Notes under the pieces: model-generated
The model's input: the letters and a program-made list of their open reading frames with translations, nothing else
Told to the model about the DNA's origin: nothing
Database searches by the model: none
Translations under genes and position numbers: made by a program
NCBI GenBank assembly: GCA_945906975.1
Contig: CAMDRY010000011.1
Coordinates: 1 to 23,771, forward strand
Length of the DNA: 23,771 bases
Direction of reading: 5' to 3'
Source: Bordetella parapertussis
GTDB taxonomy: Bacteria; Pseudomonadota; Gammaproteobacteria; Burkholderiales; SG8-39
Shown: positions 8,075 to 17,712 of the stretch, one piece after another
Layout of the letters: every line of letters starts with the position of its first letter
Position numbering within the stretch: position 1 is the stretch's first letter

Positions 8075-9246
8075 GGGGCTTGTTCTGGTTGCTGGCGGTG
8101 TTTTCGCTGGCGGTGGGACTTTCTTTATTGACCCGATTTGGGGATGGTTACGTTCTCATCGTCGCGCCGCCATGGCGAATCGAAGTATCGCTCGCGCTTG
8201 TCGTGTTGTCGCTGTTGGCCGGGTTTGTGCTCGCTTACTGGCTTGTTCGTCTTGTATCCCACACGCTGCGCCTGCCCCAGCATGTAAAGGCGTTTCGCGC
8301 ACGGCAGCATGAATCGAGCGGGCGTTCTGCGCTTGCCGGCGCAGTACAGGCCTTGTTTGAGGGGCGTTGGGGGCGCGCGCGCAAGCTGGCTGCGACGGCG
8401 CATGGCATGCAGAGCGCACCCGGCCTTGCCGCCCTGATCGCCGCGCGTGCCGCGCATCGGATAGGCGATGACAGCGACCGCGACGTGTGGCTGGCGCGTG
8501 CCGAGGAGGTGGCTGATCTGCGCCAGGCACGCCTGAGTACCGAGGCGGAACTGTTGCTCGATTCGCGGCGTTTTAATGACGCTCGCGCGGTTTTGCGGCA
8601 GATGCACGAGGGCGGACACCGTGGAATCGCAAGTCAACTTATGTTGTTGCGCGCGGAGCAGGGCATGCGCAACTGGGATGAGGTCATACGGCTGGCAAAA
8701 GTGCTTGAGAAACGCGACGCCGCGCCGCGCGAATGGTTGCGCCAGCTACGTTTTAATGCCGTTATCGAGAATTTGCGTACCAAAGGATTGGACGCGACCA
8801 ATCTGTTCCGCCATTGGCGCGGCGTGGATGAGCCCGAAAGGGTGGATCACCGCGTTGCAGGGACCGCGGCCCGTCTGTTCATGGGGCTTGGCGGCGGAAA
8901 AATTGCGCATGATATTCTGCGCGAGGCGCTGGATCATGAGTGGAATGCCGATTCGGCCATGCTCTATGGCGAGTGCCTAGGGGCCGATGCACGTGAACAG
9001 TTGCAGTATGCAGAACGCTGGCTTGGGCACCATCCGCGCGATGGCGGGTTGCTGCTGACTCTCGGGCGGCTGTGCGTGTACCTCGAACTCTGGGGCAAGG
9101 CGCAAAGCTATCTTGAGGCAAGTCTCGCGCAACAACCGACTCGCGCAGTCCATGTCGCGCTGGCGCGGCTTGCCGAAAGACTGGAGCGAAACGAGGAAGC
9201 ACAGACTCACTACAGGGCGGCAGCCGAGCTCGACGGTGCGGTGTAG
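8071..9246 (+). CDS. hemY: HemY: membrane protein with TPR-like repeats from the heme operon
   Basis: This 391-residue protein of the proteobacterial HemY family is distinct from the Bacillus protoporphyrinogen oxidase of the same name. Two hydrophobic segments open it (about residues 1-21 and 40-62), with the conserved GYVLIVAPPWRIEVSLAL between them. The rest is helical and TPR-like, with Ala- and Arg-rich repeats; the C-terminal part reads AQTHYRAAAELDGAV. I use the ATG at 8071, which overlaps the hemX stop by 4 bases and puts the first membrane segment at the N-terminus; the frame is open further upstream (to 7897), but that stretch lies over hemX. It ends the plus-strand heme operon and converges on hemF. 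Its molecular function is not established. Confidence 0.86.
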   Translation: MRGLFWLLAVFSLAVGLSLLTRFGDGYVLIVAPPWRIEVSLALVVLSLLAGFVLAYWLVRLVSHTLRLPQHVKAFRARQHESSGRSALAGAVQALFEGRWGRARKLAATAHGMQSAPGLAALIAARAAHRIGDDSDRDVWLARAEEVADLRQARLSTEAELLLDSRRFNDARAVLRQMHEGGHRGIASQLMLLRAEQGMRNWDEVIRLAKVLEKRDAAPREWLRQLRFNAVIENLRTKGLDATNLFRHWRGVDEPERVDHRVAGTAARLFMGLGGGKIAHDILREALDHEWNADSAMLYGECLGADAREQLQYAERWLGHHPRDGGLLLTLGRLCVYLELWGKAQSYLEASLAQQPTRAVHVALARLAERLERNEEAQTHYRAAAELDGAV

Positions 9247-9315
9247 CACGCGAGCCTGAGTCTGTGCCTGAGGCACTCCGGCGCAGGCGTCGTTCCGGGC
9301 TGCGCGACGACTTCC

Positions 9316-10206
9316 TTAAGCCCAGTCGCGGGCGACCAAAAACTCCGAATACAGTTTTTCTTCCGCGCTTCCCGCCTCGGGTTTCCAGTCATATCGCCAT
9401 TTCACCACGGGCGGCAAGGACATCAGTATGGCTTCAGTGCGCCCGCCCGATTGCAAGCCGAACAGGGTGCCCCGGTCATAGACCAGATTGAATTCGACGT
9501 AGCGACCGCGCCGGTAAGCCTGGAAGTCGCGTTCTTTCTCGCCGTAGGGGGTGTCTTTGCGACGTTCGGCTATTGGCAGGTAGCCTGAAAGAAAAGCATC
9601 GCCGGCGCTTTGCAGCAGGGCGAAGCTTTTGTCGAAACCCGGTTCGCTAAAATCGTCGAAAAATATGCCGCCGATTCCGCGCGGTTCGTTGCGGTGGCGC
9701 AAGAAAAAATAGTCATCACACCATTTTTTGAAGCGGGGATAAAAATCCGAGCCGAACTGGTCGAGCGCGCTCTTGCAGGTTCGGTGAAAGTGCTGCGCGT
9801 CTTCGACGTAGCCGTAGTAGGGCGTCAAATCCATGCCGCCACCAAACCACCAGACCGGAGTTGCCCCTGTCGTGCAAAAGAAGCGCACGTTCATGTGCAC
9901 GGTGGGGACATGGGGATTGCGCGGGTGCAGTACCAGCGATACGCCCATGGCTTCCCAGGGGGCGCCGGCGATTTCAGGCCGGTGTGCGGAAGCCGAGGGC
10001 GGAAGCTTGGAGCCGGTCACATGGGAGAAGTTGACGCCGCCGCGCTCAAAAAAATGTCCCTCTTCGATTACCCGGCTGATACCGCCGCCGCCCTCGGGGC
10101 GTTGCCAGGAGTCGGTGCGGAAGGGGCTGCCATCAAGGGCTTCTAGCGCGCCGACAATGCGCTGTTGCAATGCGAGTAGATATGTTTTTACTGCAAGGCT
10201 GTTCAT
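9316..10206 (-). CDS. hemF: Oxygen-dependent coproporphyrinogen-III oxidase
   Basis: HemF converts coproporphyrinogen III to protoporphyrinogen IX by two oxidative decarboxylations that need O2, in the cytoplasm. The 296-residue product matches the family's usual 300. It shows the signature [15 protein letters not shown] at about residues 119-133, [11 protein letters not shown] at 175-185, and four histidines (94, 104, 141 and 171) at positions matching the conserved His of E. coli HemF. The frame is open upstream to 10389, but that adds residues with no family match and runs into purD, so ATG 10206 was chosen. It lies 47 bases after purD on the same strand and converges on hemY. Dependence on O2 suggests an aerobic or facultative organism. 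Confidence 0.95.
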   Translation of the reverse strand: MNSLAVKTYLLALQQRIVGALEALDGSPFRTDSWQRPEGGGGISRVIEEGHFFERGGVNFSHVTGSKLPPSASAHRPEIAGAPWEAMGVSLVLHPRNPHVPTVHMNVRFFCTTGATPVWWFGGGMDLTPYYGYVEDAQHFHRTCKSALDQFGSDFYPRFKKWCDDYFFLRHRNEPRGIGGIFFDDFSEPGFDKSFALLQSAGDAFLSGYLPIAERRKDTPYGEKERDFQAYRRGRYVEFNLVYDRGTLFGLQSGGRTEAILMSLPPVVKWRYDWKPEAGSAEEKLYSEFLVARDWA

Positions 10207-10253
10207 GGGTGTCGCTTCGCGGCTAGGATTCGGGTGGTTCCCGCAAACGGGGC

Positions 10254-11531
10254 TTAGCGGTTTTTTACGGCGATGGCGCGAAAGCCGATGTCGCTGCGAA
10301 ACTGCATTCCCTCGAAGCGGATCATGTCCACCGTCTGATATGCGCGGTGCTGCGCCATTTTTACGCTGTCTCCAAGCGCGGTGACGCAAAGTACCCGACC
10401 GCCTGAAGTGACCGACTGCTTGCCCGAGAGGGTGGTGCCGGCGTGGAAAACTTTGCAGTCCTCGGTATCGGAGGGCAGGCCGGAAATGGTGTCGCCGCTT
10501 CGCGGTGCCTCAGGGTAGCCGCCGGCGGCAAGCACAACGCCCAGTGCAGTGCGCCTGTCCCAGTCGGCCTGTATCTGGTCGAGTTTGCCATCGATGGCGT
10601 GTTCGATCAGTTCGAACAGGTCGCTTTTCAGACGCAGCAACAGGGGTTGTGTTTCCGGATCCCCCAGGCGGCAGTTGAATTCGAGCACCTTCGGATCGCC
10701 TGCAGTGTCGATCATGATCCCGGCATAAAGAAAGCCCGAATAGGGTATGCCATCCTTTGCCATGCCTTGCATGGTGGGCAGAATGATTTCGCGCATAATC
10801 CGATTGTGAAGTTTAGGCGTCACCACCGGCGCGGGGGAGTAAGCACCCATGCCCCCAGTGTTCGGACCCTCGTCGCCATCGTTCAGACGTTTGTGATCCT
10901 GGCTGGTGGCCAAGGGTAGGACATGTTCCCCGTCCGCGAGAACAATAAAACTGGCTTCTTCGCCCTCCAGAAACCCCTCAACAACAACCCTGTGCCCGGC
11001 GTCGCCCATGCTGTTGCCCACCAGTATGGCATCGATGGCGGCATGTGCCTCAGCCAGGTCCATGGCGACGACCACGCCCTTGCCCGCAGCAAGGCCGTCA
11101 GCCTTGATTACGATGGGCGCGCCTTGCTGGTCGATGTAGGCGTGAGCCGCTGAGGCTTCGGTAAAAGTGCCGTAGGCGGCTGTCGGGATGCCGTGCCGTA
11201 CGAGGAATCGCTTCGCGTAGTCCTTTGACGATTCAAGCTGGGCGGCGGTGCGTGTGGGGCCGAAAATGCGCAAATTTCTCGCTTGGAAAAGATCGACCAC
11301 GCCGGCCGCCAGAGGCGCTTCCGGGCCGACCACCGTCAGGTAAATATTTTCTTTTTGCGCAAAATCAGCCAGTTCTATCAGGTCGGTAATGGGCAGATTG
11401 ACCATGTTTTTGTCCAAAGCCGTGCCGGCGTTGCCGGGGGCGACGTAGACCATTTGGGTGCGCGGATTTTGCGCCAAACGCCATGCGATAGCATGTTCAC
11501 GGCCGCCTGACCCGATTACGAGAAGTTTCAT
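10254..11531 (-). CDS. purD: Phosphoribosylamine-glycine ligase (GAR synthetase)
   Basis: PurD ligates glycine to phosphoribosylamine with ATP, the second step of de novo purine synthesis. The 425-residue product starts with the typical [19 protein letters not shown] and contains an ATP-grasp core with [12 protein letters not shown] and [11 protein letters not shown]. Further family segments are [16 protein letters not shown] and [12 protein letters not shown], the latter holding the metal-binding Glu and Asn. The length is normal. Its ATG lies one base after the purH stop, so the two purine genes are almost certainly co-translated. hemF follows 47 bases downstream. Nothing unusual was seen. 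Confidence 0.96.
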   Translation of the reverse strand: MKLLVIGSGGREHAIAWRLAQNPRTQMVYVAPGNAGTALDKNMVNLPITDLIELADFAQKENIYLTVVGPEAPLAAGVVDLFQARNLRIFGPTRTAAQLESSKDYAKRFLVRHGIPTAAYGTFTEASAAHAYIDQQGAPIVIKADGLAAGKGVVVAMDLAEAHAAIDAILVGNSMGDAGHRVVVEGFLEGEEASFIVLADGEHVLPLATSQDHKRLNDGDEGPNTGGMGAYSPAPVVTPKLHNRIMREIILPTMQGMAKDGIPYSGFLYAGIMIDTAGDPKVLEFNCRLGDPETQPLLLRLKSDLFELIEHAIDGKLDQIQADWDRRTALGVVLAAGGYPEAPRSGDTISGLPSDTEDCKVFHAGTTLSGKQSVTSGGRVLCVTALGDSVKMAQHRAYQTVDMIRFEGMQFRSDIGFRAIAVKNR

Positions 11532-11532
11532 A

Positions 11533-13122
11533 TCAGTGCCTGAAGTGACGGATGCCGGTGAACACCATGCTTATGCCGCGTTGGTCTGCTGCCGCGATAA
11601 CTTCGTCGTCGCGCACGCTTCCGCCGGGTTGCACAACGGCGATTGCGCCGGCGTCGGCGACGACATCAAGTCCGTCGCGAAAGGGGAAAAATGCATCTGA
11701 GGCGACTACCGAACCTAGCAACGTCATACCGGCGTTTTGCGCCTTGATCGAGGCGATGCGCGCCGAGTCAATGCGGCTCATTTGACCGGCGCCGACACCC
11801 AGTGTCATGCCGCCGGCGCAAAACACAATCGCATTGGACTTGACGAATTTTGCCACACGCCAGGCAAAGAGCAAATCGGCCAGATGGGCCTCGCTCGGTG
11901 CCTTCTTGCTGACTACCCTGAAATCGGCCGCAACGACGTCGTGATTATCGGAGGTCTGGATCAGCAGGCCCGAGCCTACGCGCTTGGTATCGTAAGCGTT
12001 GCGACCGTTGCGTCCGTCCGGGGTCGCGGCGATTTTTAGCAGGCGGGTATTGGGCTTGGCTGAAAAAATGGCGAGCGCATCGACGGAAAAATCCGGGGCG
12101 ATGACCACTTCGACGAAAAGTTTTACCACCAAGTCGGCTGTCGCACTGTCCAGAAGCGTATTGAACGCGATGATCCCGCCGAATGCCGAGGTCGGATCGG
12201 TTTTGAGCGCCTTCGCATAAGCATCGGCGGGGCTTGTGCCCAGCGCCACGCCGCAGGGATTGGCGTGTTTGACAATGACGCATGCACAAAGAGGCAACTG
12301 ATCGGCGAAGGACTTGACGCATTCCCATGCCGCATCCGCATCGGCGATGTTGTTGTAGGACAGTTCCTTGCCCTGCAATTGCACGGCCGTGGCCAGCGTA
12401 TCGGGTACCGGGTAAAGGTCGCGGTAAAAGGCCGCCTGCTGATGCGGATTCTCCCCGTATCGCAGGTCTTGCAGTTTTACGAAGCGGCCATTGCTCTGGT
12501 CAGGAAAAGTGCGTTGTGCGCCGTCCGCGCCACGCGATGAAAGATAGTCGCTGATCGCAGCATCGTAATTGGAAATGCGGTTGAAGGCCGCAGTGGCAAG
12601 GGCGAACCGCGTGGCATCATCAAGGCTGGGAGTGGGATTCTTGCCCATTTCTGCGAGCACGCCGGCGTATTGGGACGGATCCGTCAGAACGGCCACACCT
12701 TGCCAATTTTTTGCCGCCGAGCGCACCATGGCGGGGCCGCCGATGTCGATATTTTCTATTGCTTCATCGAGCGTGCAACCGGGCTTTGCCACCGTCGCCT
12801 CGAACGGGTAAAGATTGACCACCAGCATATCTATACTGCCGATGCCGGCATCCTTGATCGTGTCCATGTGCGCTGGTAGATCTCGTCTTGCCAGCAGTCC
12901 GCCGTGTATTTTTGGGTGCAGGGTTTTGACGCGCCCATCGAGCATTTCAGGGAACCCGGTGTAATCGCCAACCTCAGTGACCCGAATGCCCGCATCGGCA
13001 AGCAATTTTGCAGTGCCGCCGGTGGAGAGGATATCTACGCCCATCGTGGCGAGGACACGCGCCAACTCGACCACGCCGGTCTTGTCTGAAACGCTGATAA
13101 GGGCCTGCCGGATGATGCTCAT
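11533..13122 (-). CDS. purH: Bifunctional AICAR transformylase / IMP cyclohydrolase
   Basis: PurH carries out the last two steps of IMP synthesis: formyl transfer from 10-formyl-tetrahydrofolate to AICAR, then ring closure. The 529-residue product has the N-terminal MGS-like cyclohydrolase domain (about residues 1-190), opening with [11 protein letters not shown] and containing [15 protein letters not shown]. The C-terminal transformylase domain has RYGENPHQ at 221-228 and VKHANPCG with Lys285 and His286, both needed for formyl transfer in known enzymes. I chose ATG 13122 because [16 protein letters not shown] aligns with the family start; a TTG ten codons upstream is unlikely. fis lies about 40 bases upstream, and purD follows after one base. 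Confidence 0.97.
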   Translation of the reverse strand: MSIIRQALISVSDKTGVVELARVLATMGVDILSTGGTAKLLADAGIRVTEVGDYTGFPEMLDGRVKTLHPKIHGGLLARRDLPAHMDTIKDAGIGSIDMLVVNLYPFEATVAKPGCTLDEAIENIDIGGPAMVRSAAKNWQGVAVLTDPSQYAGVLAEMGKNPTPSLDDATRFALATAAFNRISNYDAAISDYLSSRGADGAQRTFPDQSNGRFVKLQDLRYGENPHQQAAFYRDLYPVPDTLATAVQLQGKELSYNNIADADAAWECVKSFADQLPLCACVIVKHANPCGVALGTSPADAYAKALKTDPTSAFGGIIAFNTLLDSATADLVVKLFVEVVIAPDFSVDALAIFSAKPNTRLLKIAATPDGRNGRNAYDTKRVGSGLLIQTSDNHDVVAADFRVVSKKAPSEAHLADLLFAWRVAKFVKSNAIVFCAGGMTLGVGAGQMSRIDSARIASIKAQNAGMTLLGSVVASDAFFPFRDGLDVVADAGAIAVVQPGGSVRDDEVIAAADQRGISMVFTGIRHFRH

Positions 13123-13163
13123 ATTTTGAACGCCCGCGGGGATCCGGCCCAATTGCGGGTCGG

Positions 13164-13403
13164 CTAGAGCTTTATCTTGAGCGACTGGATTTTTTTACGC
13201 AAGGTGTTGCGGTTGATCCCCAGCATCTCGGCTGCGACGGTCTGATTGCCTTCGGCCTGGCCAAGCACCATTTCGAGCAGAGGACGTTCAACGTTGCGAA
13301 TGACCATATCGTATACGGCGCGTGGTTTTTCGCCCTCGAGGTCCTTGAAGTACCGATCCAGGGACTTGCGTATGCAATCGCCAATTTCGTTGTTCTGCTT
13401 CAT
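13164..13403 (-). CDS. fis: Fis-family nucleoid-associated DNA-binding protein
   Basis: This is a 79-residue Fis protein, a homodimeric DNA-bending nucleoid factor that affects transcription, recombination and replication in fast-growing cells. The C-terminal helix-turn-helix (about residues 53-76: [20 protein letters not shown]) is strongly conserved. The N-terminal part is the shorter type found in betaproteobacteria. Its ATG overlaps the stop of dusB by 4 bases (13400-13403); dusB-fis is a widely conserved operon in proteobacteria, E. coli included. Other HTH_8 proteins end in a similar domain, but the short length and the dusB linkage make Fis the clear choice. Confidence 0.95.
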   Translation of the reverse strand: MKQNNEIGDCIRKSLDRYFKDLEGEKPRAVYDMVIRNVERPLLEMVLGQAEGNQTVAAEMLGINRNTLRKKIQSLKIKL

Positions 13404-14422
13404 GCTGCCAATTCCTCTATCTGATTTTCTTCTACGTAACGCAGGTGGCGGTGCTCGCTTGCGAGCAGTTCGAAAAAACCGTCTACCGCAACGAGTTGTT
13501 CTTCGCAGGTCGGCAACTGGTTCATGGCGTGGCGGAATACCGCCGACCCTGTGAGTCCCTTGGTGTACCAGGAGATGTGTTTTCGGGCCACGCGCACCCC
13601 GCGCTCGGCGCCATAAAAACCGTACAGGTCGTGCAGATGAGCGATCAGGACCTGGTGAATTTCCGTGACCAGCGGGGGTAAAAGGAAGGTGCCAGTGTTC
13701 AGGAAGTGTTCGATTTCACGAAAAATCCAGGGTCTTCCCTGTGCCGCACGCCCGATCATGACGCCGTCCGCGCCGGTTACTTCAAGTACGTGTTTGGCTT
13801 TTTGCGGCGTTGTGATGTCGCCGTTTGCGATAACCGGCAGACGGGTCGCCGCCTTGACCGCGGCAATGGTTTCGTACTCGGCGTTGCCGGTGTAGCCGCA
13901 TGCGCGGGTTCTGCCGTGTATCGACAGCAGTTGTATCCCGGCTTGTTCTGCGATGCGCGCGATTATCAGGGCATTTTTGTTTTGTTTGTCCCAACCGGTG
14001 CGAAATTTCAGTGTCACCGGAACGTCGACCGCAGCGACAACCGCGTCAAGGATGCGGCCCACCAGCGGTTCATCGCGCAGCAGCGCGGATCCTGCCATGA
14101 CGTTGCAAATTTTTTTGGCCGGACATCCCATGTTGATGTCGATGATCTGCGCGCCATGATCAACGTTAAAACGCGCCGCGTCGGCCATCATTTTCGGATC
14201 GGCGCCGGCGATCTGGACGGATATCGGATCCACCTCGCCTTCGTGGTTGGCACGGCGGCGGGTTTTCTCGCTGCCCCACAACAAGGAGTTGGACGCAACC
14301 ATTTCCGATACCGCAAGGCCGGCCCCGAATTTCTTGCACAACTGACGGAACGGACGATCGGTGACTCCGGCCATCGGGGCAACGAACAGGTTGTTGCGTA
14401 GCACGTGCGGGCCGATTTGCAT
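13400..14422 (-). CDS. dusB: tRNA-dihydrouridine synthase B
   Basis: DusB is an FMN enzyme that reduces specific uridines in the tRNA D-loop to dihydrouridine using NADPH. The 340-residue product starts MQIGPHVLRNNLFVAPMAGVT, which aligns directly with the start of E. coli DusB. The catalytic cysteine is Cys100 in INMGCPAKKI, followed by AGSALL; the FMN-phosphate region is VIANGDI and later GADGVMIGRAAQGRPW. I chose ATG 14422 over a TTG nine codons upstream (14449) because of that alignment, although neither has a clear ribosome-binding site. The stop overlaps fis by 4 bases. It probably leads the dusB-fis-purH-purD-hemF transcript, as a 132-base gap separates its start from ubiH. Confidence 0.95.
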   Translation of the reverse strand: MQIGPHVLRNNLFVAPMAGVTDRPFRQLCKKFGAGLAVSEMVASNSLLWGSEKTRRRANHEGEVDPISVQIAGADPKMMADAARFNVDHGAQIIDINMGCPAKKICNVMAGSALLRDEPLVGRILDAVVAAVDVPVTLKFRTGWDKQNKNALIIARIAEQAGIQLLSIHGRTRACGYTGNAEYETIAAVKAATRLPVIANGDITTPQKAKHVLEVTGADGVMIGRAAQGRPWIFREIEHFLNTGTFLLPPLVTEIHQVLIAHLHDLYGFYGAERGVRVARKHISWYTKGLTGSAVFRHAMNQLPTCEEQLVAVDGFFELLASEHRHLRYVEENQIEELAA

Positions 14423-14460
14423 TGCGGGTTGCGGGGGATTTATGTTCAAGAGGGAGGGCG

Positions 14461-14489
14461 ATTTTACACGGATTCACGAATACGGAAAA
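14461..14489 (-). promoter_or_regulatory. Candidate promoter for the dusB-fis-purHD genes
   Basis: Read on the minus strand, TAAAAT (14466-14461) matches the -10 consensus at 5 of 6 positions and is preceded by TG. A weak -35 (TTTTCC, 14489-14484) lies 17 bases upstream. The box sits 38 bases before the dusB ATG at 14422 within an AT-rich patch. The -35 match is poor, so this is only a candidate. Confidence 0.25.
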
Positions 14490-14554
14490 AGGATTTTGTT
14501 CATTTTTTGTGCAAGCTGCGGCGGTCAGGTTTGAGGCCGACCGGGGTCTCGATG

Positions 14555-15682
14555 TCAGGGCGGCGCCCGCATTCCAAACATCATGCGCCGCGCCAGAAAA
14601 CGCCTGGGCGCCGGCAGCAGGTCGATCAAAAAAAGTCCGCATCCGCGCGTCAGTCCGATGACAGAATTCGAGTTTGAAAATAACTTGACGAGGGTATCGG
14701 TGGCTCGAACGCTCGAATCGCGATCGGGGCTGCGTGTCGCCTGATAGCGGGTTACGAATGGCGTGCCGCCGAGATCTTGCGGCGCGCAATCGCGAATCAT
14801 TCTGGCAAGCTCCACGCCATCCCGGAGCCCAAGGTTAAGGCCTTGGCCCGCGACAGGATGGAGCGTCTGGGCGGCGTTGCCGACAGCAAGGCTTCGCGGC
14901 AGCAACGGTTTTGCGCGACGCAGCGACAAAGGGAATTGATGGCGCCTCGTCGCCGCAATGAACAGGCCTGCGCGATGGCCGAAGGCCTGCTGCAGCCGCG
15001 TCAGGAAGCTTTGTTCGTTATCCCGGGCAAGTTCCCCGGCGGTTTGCGGCGAGGTGCACCAGACCATGGCGTAGCCACCGCCAAAAGGCAGAAGCGCGAG
15101 GGGGCCATCGGGCGTAAAGCGCTCCCATGCGCGGCCGATATGGGGCGTATCGGCCGAAATTTGCGCGACCAGCGCCACTTGCCCGTAATGTTCAGTTCGC
15201 GCGTCGGTGAGGTGGCCGCCGTCTGCAATGACGATAAGCTTCGCGTCCATGTCACCCTGGCTGGTTTTTGCACGTGCAAAGTCGCCATGGTCTTCGATCG
15301 CCGTCACCAAGCCAGCTAGCCGCGCCGTTGTGACTTTGGTCGCGGCGGCGCGATGCAGCTTGTCATAGGCGACGACATAACCCAGCGCCGCAAGACCATG
15401 ATCTTTCGCATCGATGCGGGTGCGGCCAAAGCGCCCTTGGTGGGATACGTGGATTTGGGCGATGGGTGTGGCGATATCAGCGGGCCACGCGCCCAATTGC
15501 TCAAGGATCAGCCGGCTGCCGTGAGAGAGTGCGATCGGACGGGAGTCGGAGCTCTCGTCGCTGGGCGGGCTTATGATTGCGATCTTCAACCGGCAGCCGG
15601 ATAGTGCGAGCGCGATGGCCGAACCGATCGGGCCGCTACCGACGATCAGTACATCGACGGCGGCATTCGTCGGATCAGGCAT
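14555..15682 (-). CDS. ubiH: FAD-dependent ubiquinone-biosynthesis hydroxylase, UbiH-like
   Basis: This 375-residue flavoprotein belongs to the UbiH/UbiF/VisC family, which hydroxylates the aromatic ring during ubiquinone synthesis using O2 and NAD(P)H. Three FAD motifs are visible: VGSGPIGSAIALAL (GxGxxG at 15-20), the DG motif at IADGG (about 152-156), and GNAAQTLHPVAGQG followed by NLGLRD (268-288). The form GNAAQTLHP, rather than GDAAH, is shared with E. coli UbiH. It overlaps the upstream pepP by 8 bases; pepP-ubiH is also an operon in E. coli, which supports UbiH over UbiF or UbiI. The exact ring position hydroxylated cannot be told from sequence alone, because UbiH-family specificity varies between species. 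Confidence 0.85.
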   Translation of the reverse strand: MPDPTNAAVDVLIVGSGPIGSAIALALSGCRLKIAIISPPSDESSDSRPIALSHGSRLILEQLGAWPADIATPIAQIHVSHQGRFGRTRIDAKDHGLAALGYVVAYDKLHRAAATKVTTARLAGLVTAIEDHGDFARAKTSQGDMDAKLIVIADGGHLTDARTEHYGQVALVAQISADTPHIGRAWERFTPDGPLALLPFGGGYAMVWCTSPQTAGELARDNEQSFLTRLQQAFGHRAGLFIAATRRHQFPLSLRRAKPLLPRSLAVGNAAQTLHPVAGQGLNLGLRDGVELARMIRDCAPQDLGGTPFVTRYQATRSPDRDSSVRATDTLVKLFSNSNSVIGLTRGCGLFLIDLLPAPRRFLARRMMFGMRAPP

Positions 15683-16979
15683 CGGCCATAAGGGCTTCGA
15701 TTTGCGCGACGGTCTTTGGGGCCGCTGCGGTGATGACTTCGCAACCGGTTTTTGTCACGAGGACGTCATCCTCGATGCGGATGCCGATGTTCCAGTACTG
15801 CTTCGGGACGTTCGGGGCGGGCCGGATATAGCAACCCGGCTCGACAGTGAGCACCATGCCAGGCCGCAGCGTCTTCCAAGCGCCGTCTTGCTTGTACTCG
15901 CCGGCATCATGTACGTCCAGGCCCAGCCAGTGTCCGGTACGATGCATGTAGAAGCGGCGATAGTCGCCCGATGCAATGACGTCTGAGACACTGCCCTTGC
16001 ACAGGCCCAGTTTGATAAATCCCCGGACCAGAACGCGTACCGCAGCTTCATGTGGCGCCTGCCAGGATTTGCCCGGCCGAACTGAGGCGATGGCCGCGGC
16101 TTGCGCTGCCAGCACCAGTTCATAAATTTCGCGCTGTGCTTTGCTGAACCGGCCGTCGACCGGGAAGCTGCGTGTGATATCCGAGGCATAGCCGTCCAGT
16201 TCGCATCCGGCGTCGATAAGCAGAATGTCGCCGCGCTTGAGTCGGGCGTTATTCTCACGGTAGTGCAGGATGCAGGCATTGGCACCGCCGGCGACAATGG
16301 AGGAGTAGGCGGGGAACTGCGAGCCATTGCGCCTGAATTCATGCAGCAGTTCGGCCTCGATTTCAAATTCCATGCGCCCAGGCCGTGTCGCCTGCATGGC
16401 ACGACAATGGGCTGCGGCAGAAATTGCTGCGGCCCGGCGCATGACCCCGATTTCGTGGTCATCTTTGATCAATCGCATTTCATCGAGAATGACGCGTATG
16501 TCGCGTATATCGCCGGGAGCGGAAACGCCGCTGCGTGCCTGGCCGCGGACCTGGTTCACCCAGCCTATCACCCGCGTGTCCCAAGAAGCATCCATGCCAG
16601 TGGGGTAATAAACCGAATCTTTGTTTGCCAGTAATTGCGGGAGTTTTTCATCCAGCGTTTCAATCGGCCAGGTTTCATCGAAGCCGTAGGTCTTGCGCGC
16701 CGCGCGCGGGCCGCAGCGCACGCCGTCCCACAGTTCGCGCTCAGGGTTTTTTTCCCGACAAAACAGTATGGCGCGTGGGTTTTTTCCTCCCACGAGCACA
16801 AAAACCGATTCTGGTTCGCCGAAACCGGTGAGGTAGTAGAAATAGCTATCGAAACGATAGGGGTAGTCACTGTCGCGATTGCGCATGCGTTCAGGGGCGG
16901 TCGGGACGATCGCGACGCCGCCTTTCAGGCGGCGCGAAAGAACTTCCCGGCGTTGCAGGTAGTGTTGGATGTCGATCAT
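15675..16979 (-). CDS. pepP: Xaa-Pro aminopeptidase P (metallopeptidase M24B)
   Basis: PepP removes N-terminal residues that precede proline, using two metal ions (Mn in E. coli). The 434-residue product has the N-terminal AMP_N domain (about residues 1-150, with SDYPYRFDSYFYYLTGF) and the pita-bread catalytic domain. The five expected metal ligands are present: Asp256 (LIDAG), Asp267 (ASDITR), His350 (RTGHWLG), Glu380 (VEPGCYI) and Glu403 (GIRIEDD), spaced almost as in the E. coli enzyme. The length is normal. The ATG at 16979 gives the family-like start; no strong ribosome-binding site is seen. It overlaps ubiH by 8 bases, and murU ends 67 bases upstream on the same strand. Confidence 0.95.
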   Translation of the reverse strand: MIDIQHYLQRREVLSRRLKGGVAIVPTAPERMRNRDSDYPYRFDSYFYYLTGFGEPESVFVLVGGKNPRAILFCREKNPERELWDGVRCGPRAARKTYGFDETWPIETLDEKLPQLLANKDSVYYPTGMDASWDTRVIGWVNQVRGQARSGVSAPGDIRDIRVILDEMRLIKDDHEIGVMRRAAAISAAAHCRAMQATRPGRMEFEIEAELLHEFRRNGSQFPAYSSIVAGGANACILHYRENNARLKRGDILLIDAGCELDGYASDITRSFPVDGRFSKAQREIYELVLAAQAAAIASVRPGKSWQAPHEAAVRVLVRGFIKLGLCKGSVSDVIASGDYRRFYMHRTGHWLGLDVHDAGEYKQDGAWKTLRPGMVLTVEPGCYIRPAPNVPKQYWNIGIRIEDDVLVTKTGCEVITAAAPKTVAQIEALMADA

Positions 16980-17046
16980 GAGGTTGAGCGTATCTCAAAA
17001 TGCCAAGAGTTATTGGTTTGCATGTTTGCGCGTAGGCGGATTGGGC

Positions 17047-17712
17047 TCACTGAAGTTCCCGCCGCAGGGCTGACAGGCGCTCTGGCGTACCGATGTCGCG
17101 CCAGCGTCCGCGAAAATGTTCCCCGCTGACGCGGCAGTCGTTCATGGCTGAGCGCAATAGCGGCGCCAAGGGTGCCTTGCTTCCGGGCTTGATGTCGGAA
17201 AACAGCGCTGCGCGATAGACGCCAATGCCGCTGAACGTGAGCAAAGGGCTTCCTTTGGGCTGGACGCGCCCGGTAGAGGAAAGGTGAAAATCGCCTTCGG
17301 CGTGCTGGGGAGGGTTGTCGACCAAAACGAGGTGCGCGAGGTCATTTTTCTGTAGGGCCGAATTGGCCGCCGTGAAATCGAAATCGCACCATATGTCGGC
17401 ATTGATCACCAGGAAACGCTCGCCTAGCAGGGGTAGTGCATTTGCAATTCCCCCCGCAGTTTCAAGCGCTTTATGTTCGGGAGAGTATCGGATGTTGATG
17501 CCAAAGCGCGATCCGTCGCCCAAGGTTTGCTCAAGCAGTATGCCCAGATGTGCGTGATTGATGATGACTTCTTGGAACCCGGCTGCGGCGAGTTTGTGCA
17601 GGTGCCAGCCGATGAGCGTCCGGCCCCCAGCCTCGAGCAAGGGTTTGGGCAGGGTATCGGTTAGAGGGCGCATCCGTTCTCCCCGACCGGCGGCCAGTAT
17701 CATCGCCTTCAT
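17047..17712 (-). CDS. murU: N-acetylmuramate alpha-1-phosphate uridylyltransferase
   Basis: This 221-residue sugar-nucleotide transferase has the classic N-terminal signature MILAAGRGERMRPLTDTLPKPLL at residues 4-26, and Asp110 in NADIWCDFDF as a probable metal ligand. In Pseudomonas and Neisseria the enzyme next to AmgK is MurU, which makes UDP-MurNAc from MurNAc-1-phosphate in the cell-wall recycling route that bypasses the fosfomycin target MurA. The amgK stop and the murU ATG share one base (TGATG on the coding strand), indicating translational coupling. On sequence alone it could be another nucleotidyltransferase of the same fold; linkage to amgK and the divergent lptD makes MurU most likely. 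Confidence 0.88.
   Translation of the reverse strand: MKAMILAAGRGERMRPLTDTLPKPLLEAGGRTLIGWHLHKLAAAGFQEVIINHAHLGILLEQTLGDGSRFGINIRYSPEHKALETAGGIANALPLLGERFLVINADIWCDFDFTAANSALQKNDLAHLVLVDNPPQHAEGDFHLSSTGRVQPKGSPLLTFSGIGVYRAALFSDIKPGSKAPLAPLLRSAMNDCRVSGEHFRGRWRDIGTPERLSALRRELQ

Noticed and set aside
9264..9276. Perfect hairpin GTGCC-TGA-GGCAC between the convergent hemY and hemF.
   Set aside because: A 5-base stem with no following T-run is too weak to call a terminator, although the position would suit one.
13706..14401. 231-codon open frame antisense to dusB, and a similar 232-codon frame antisense to hemD (6216-6914).
   Set aside because: Both mirror codon bias in the real genes on the other strand and carry no family motifs.
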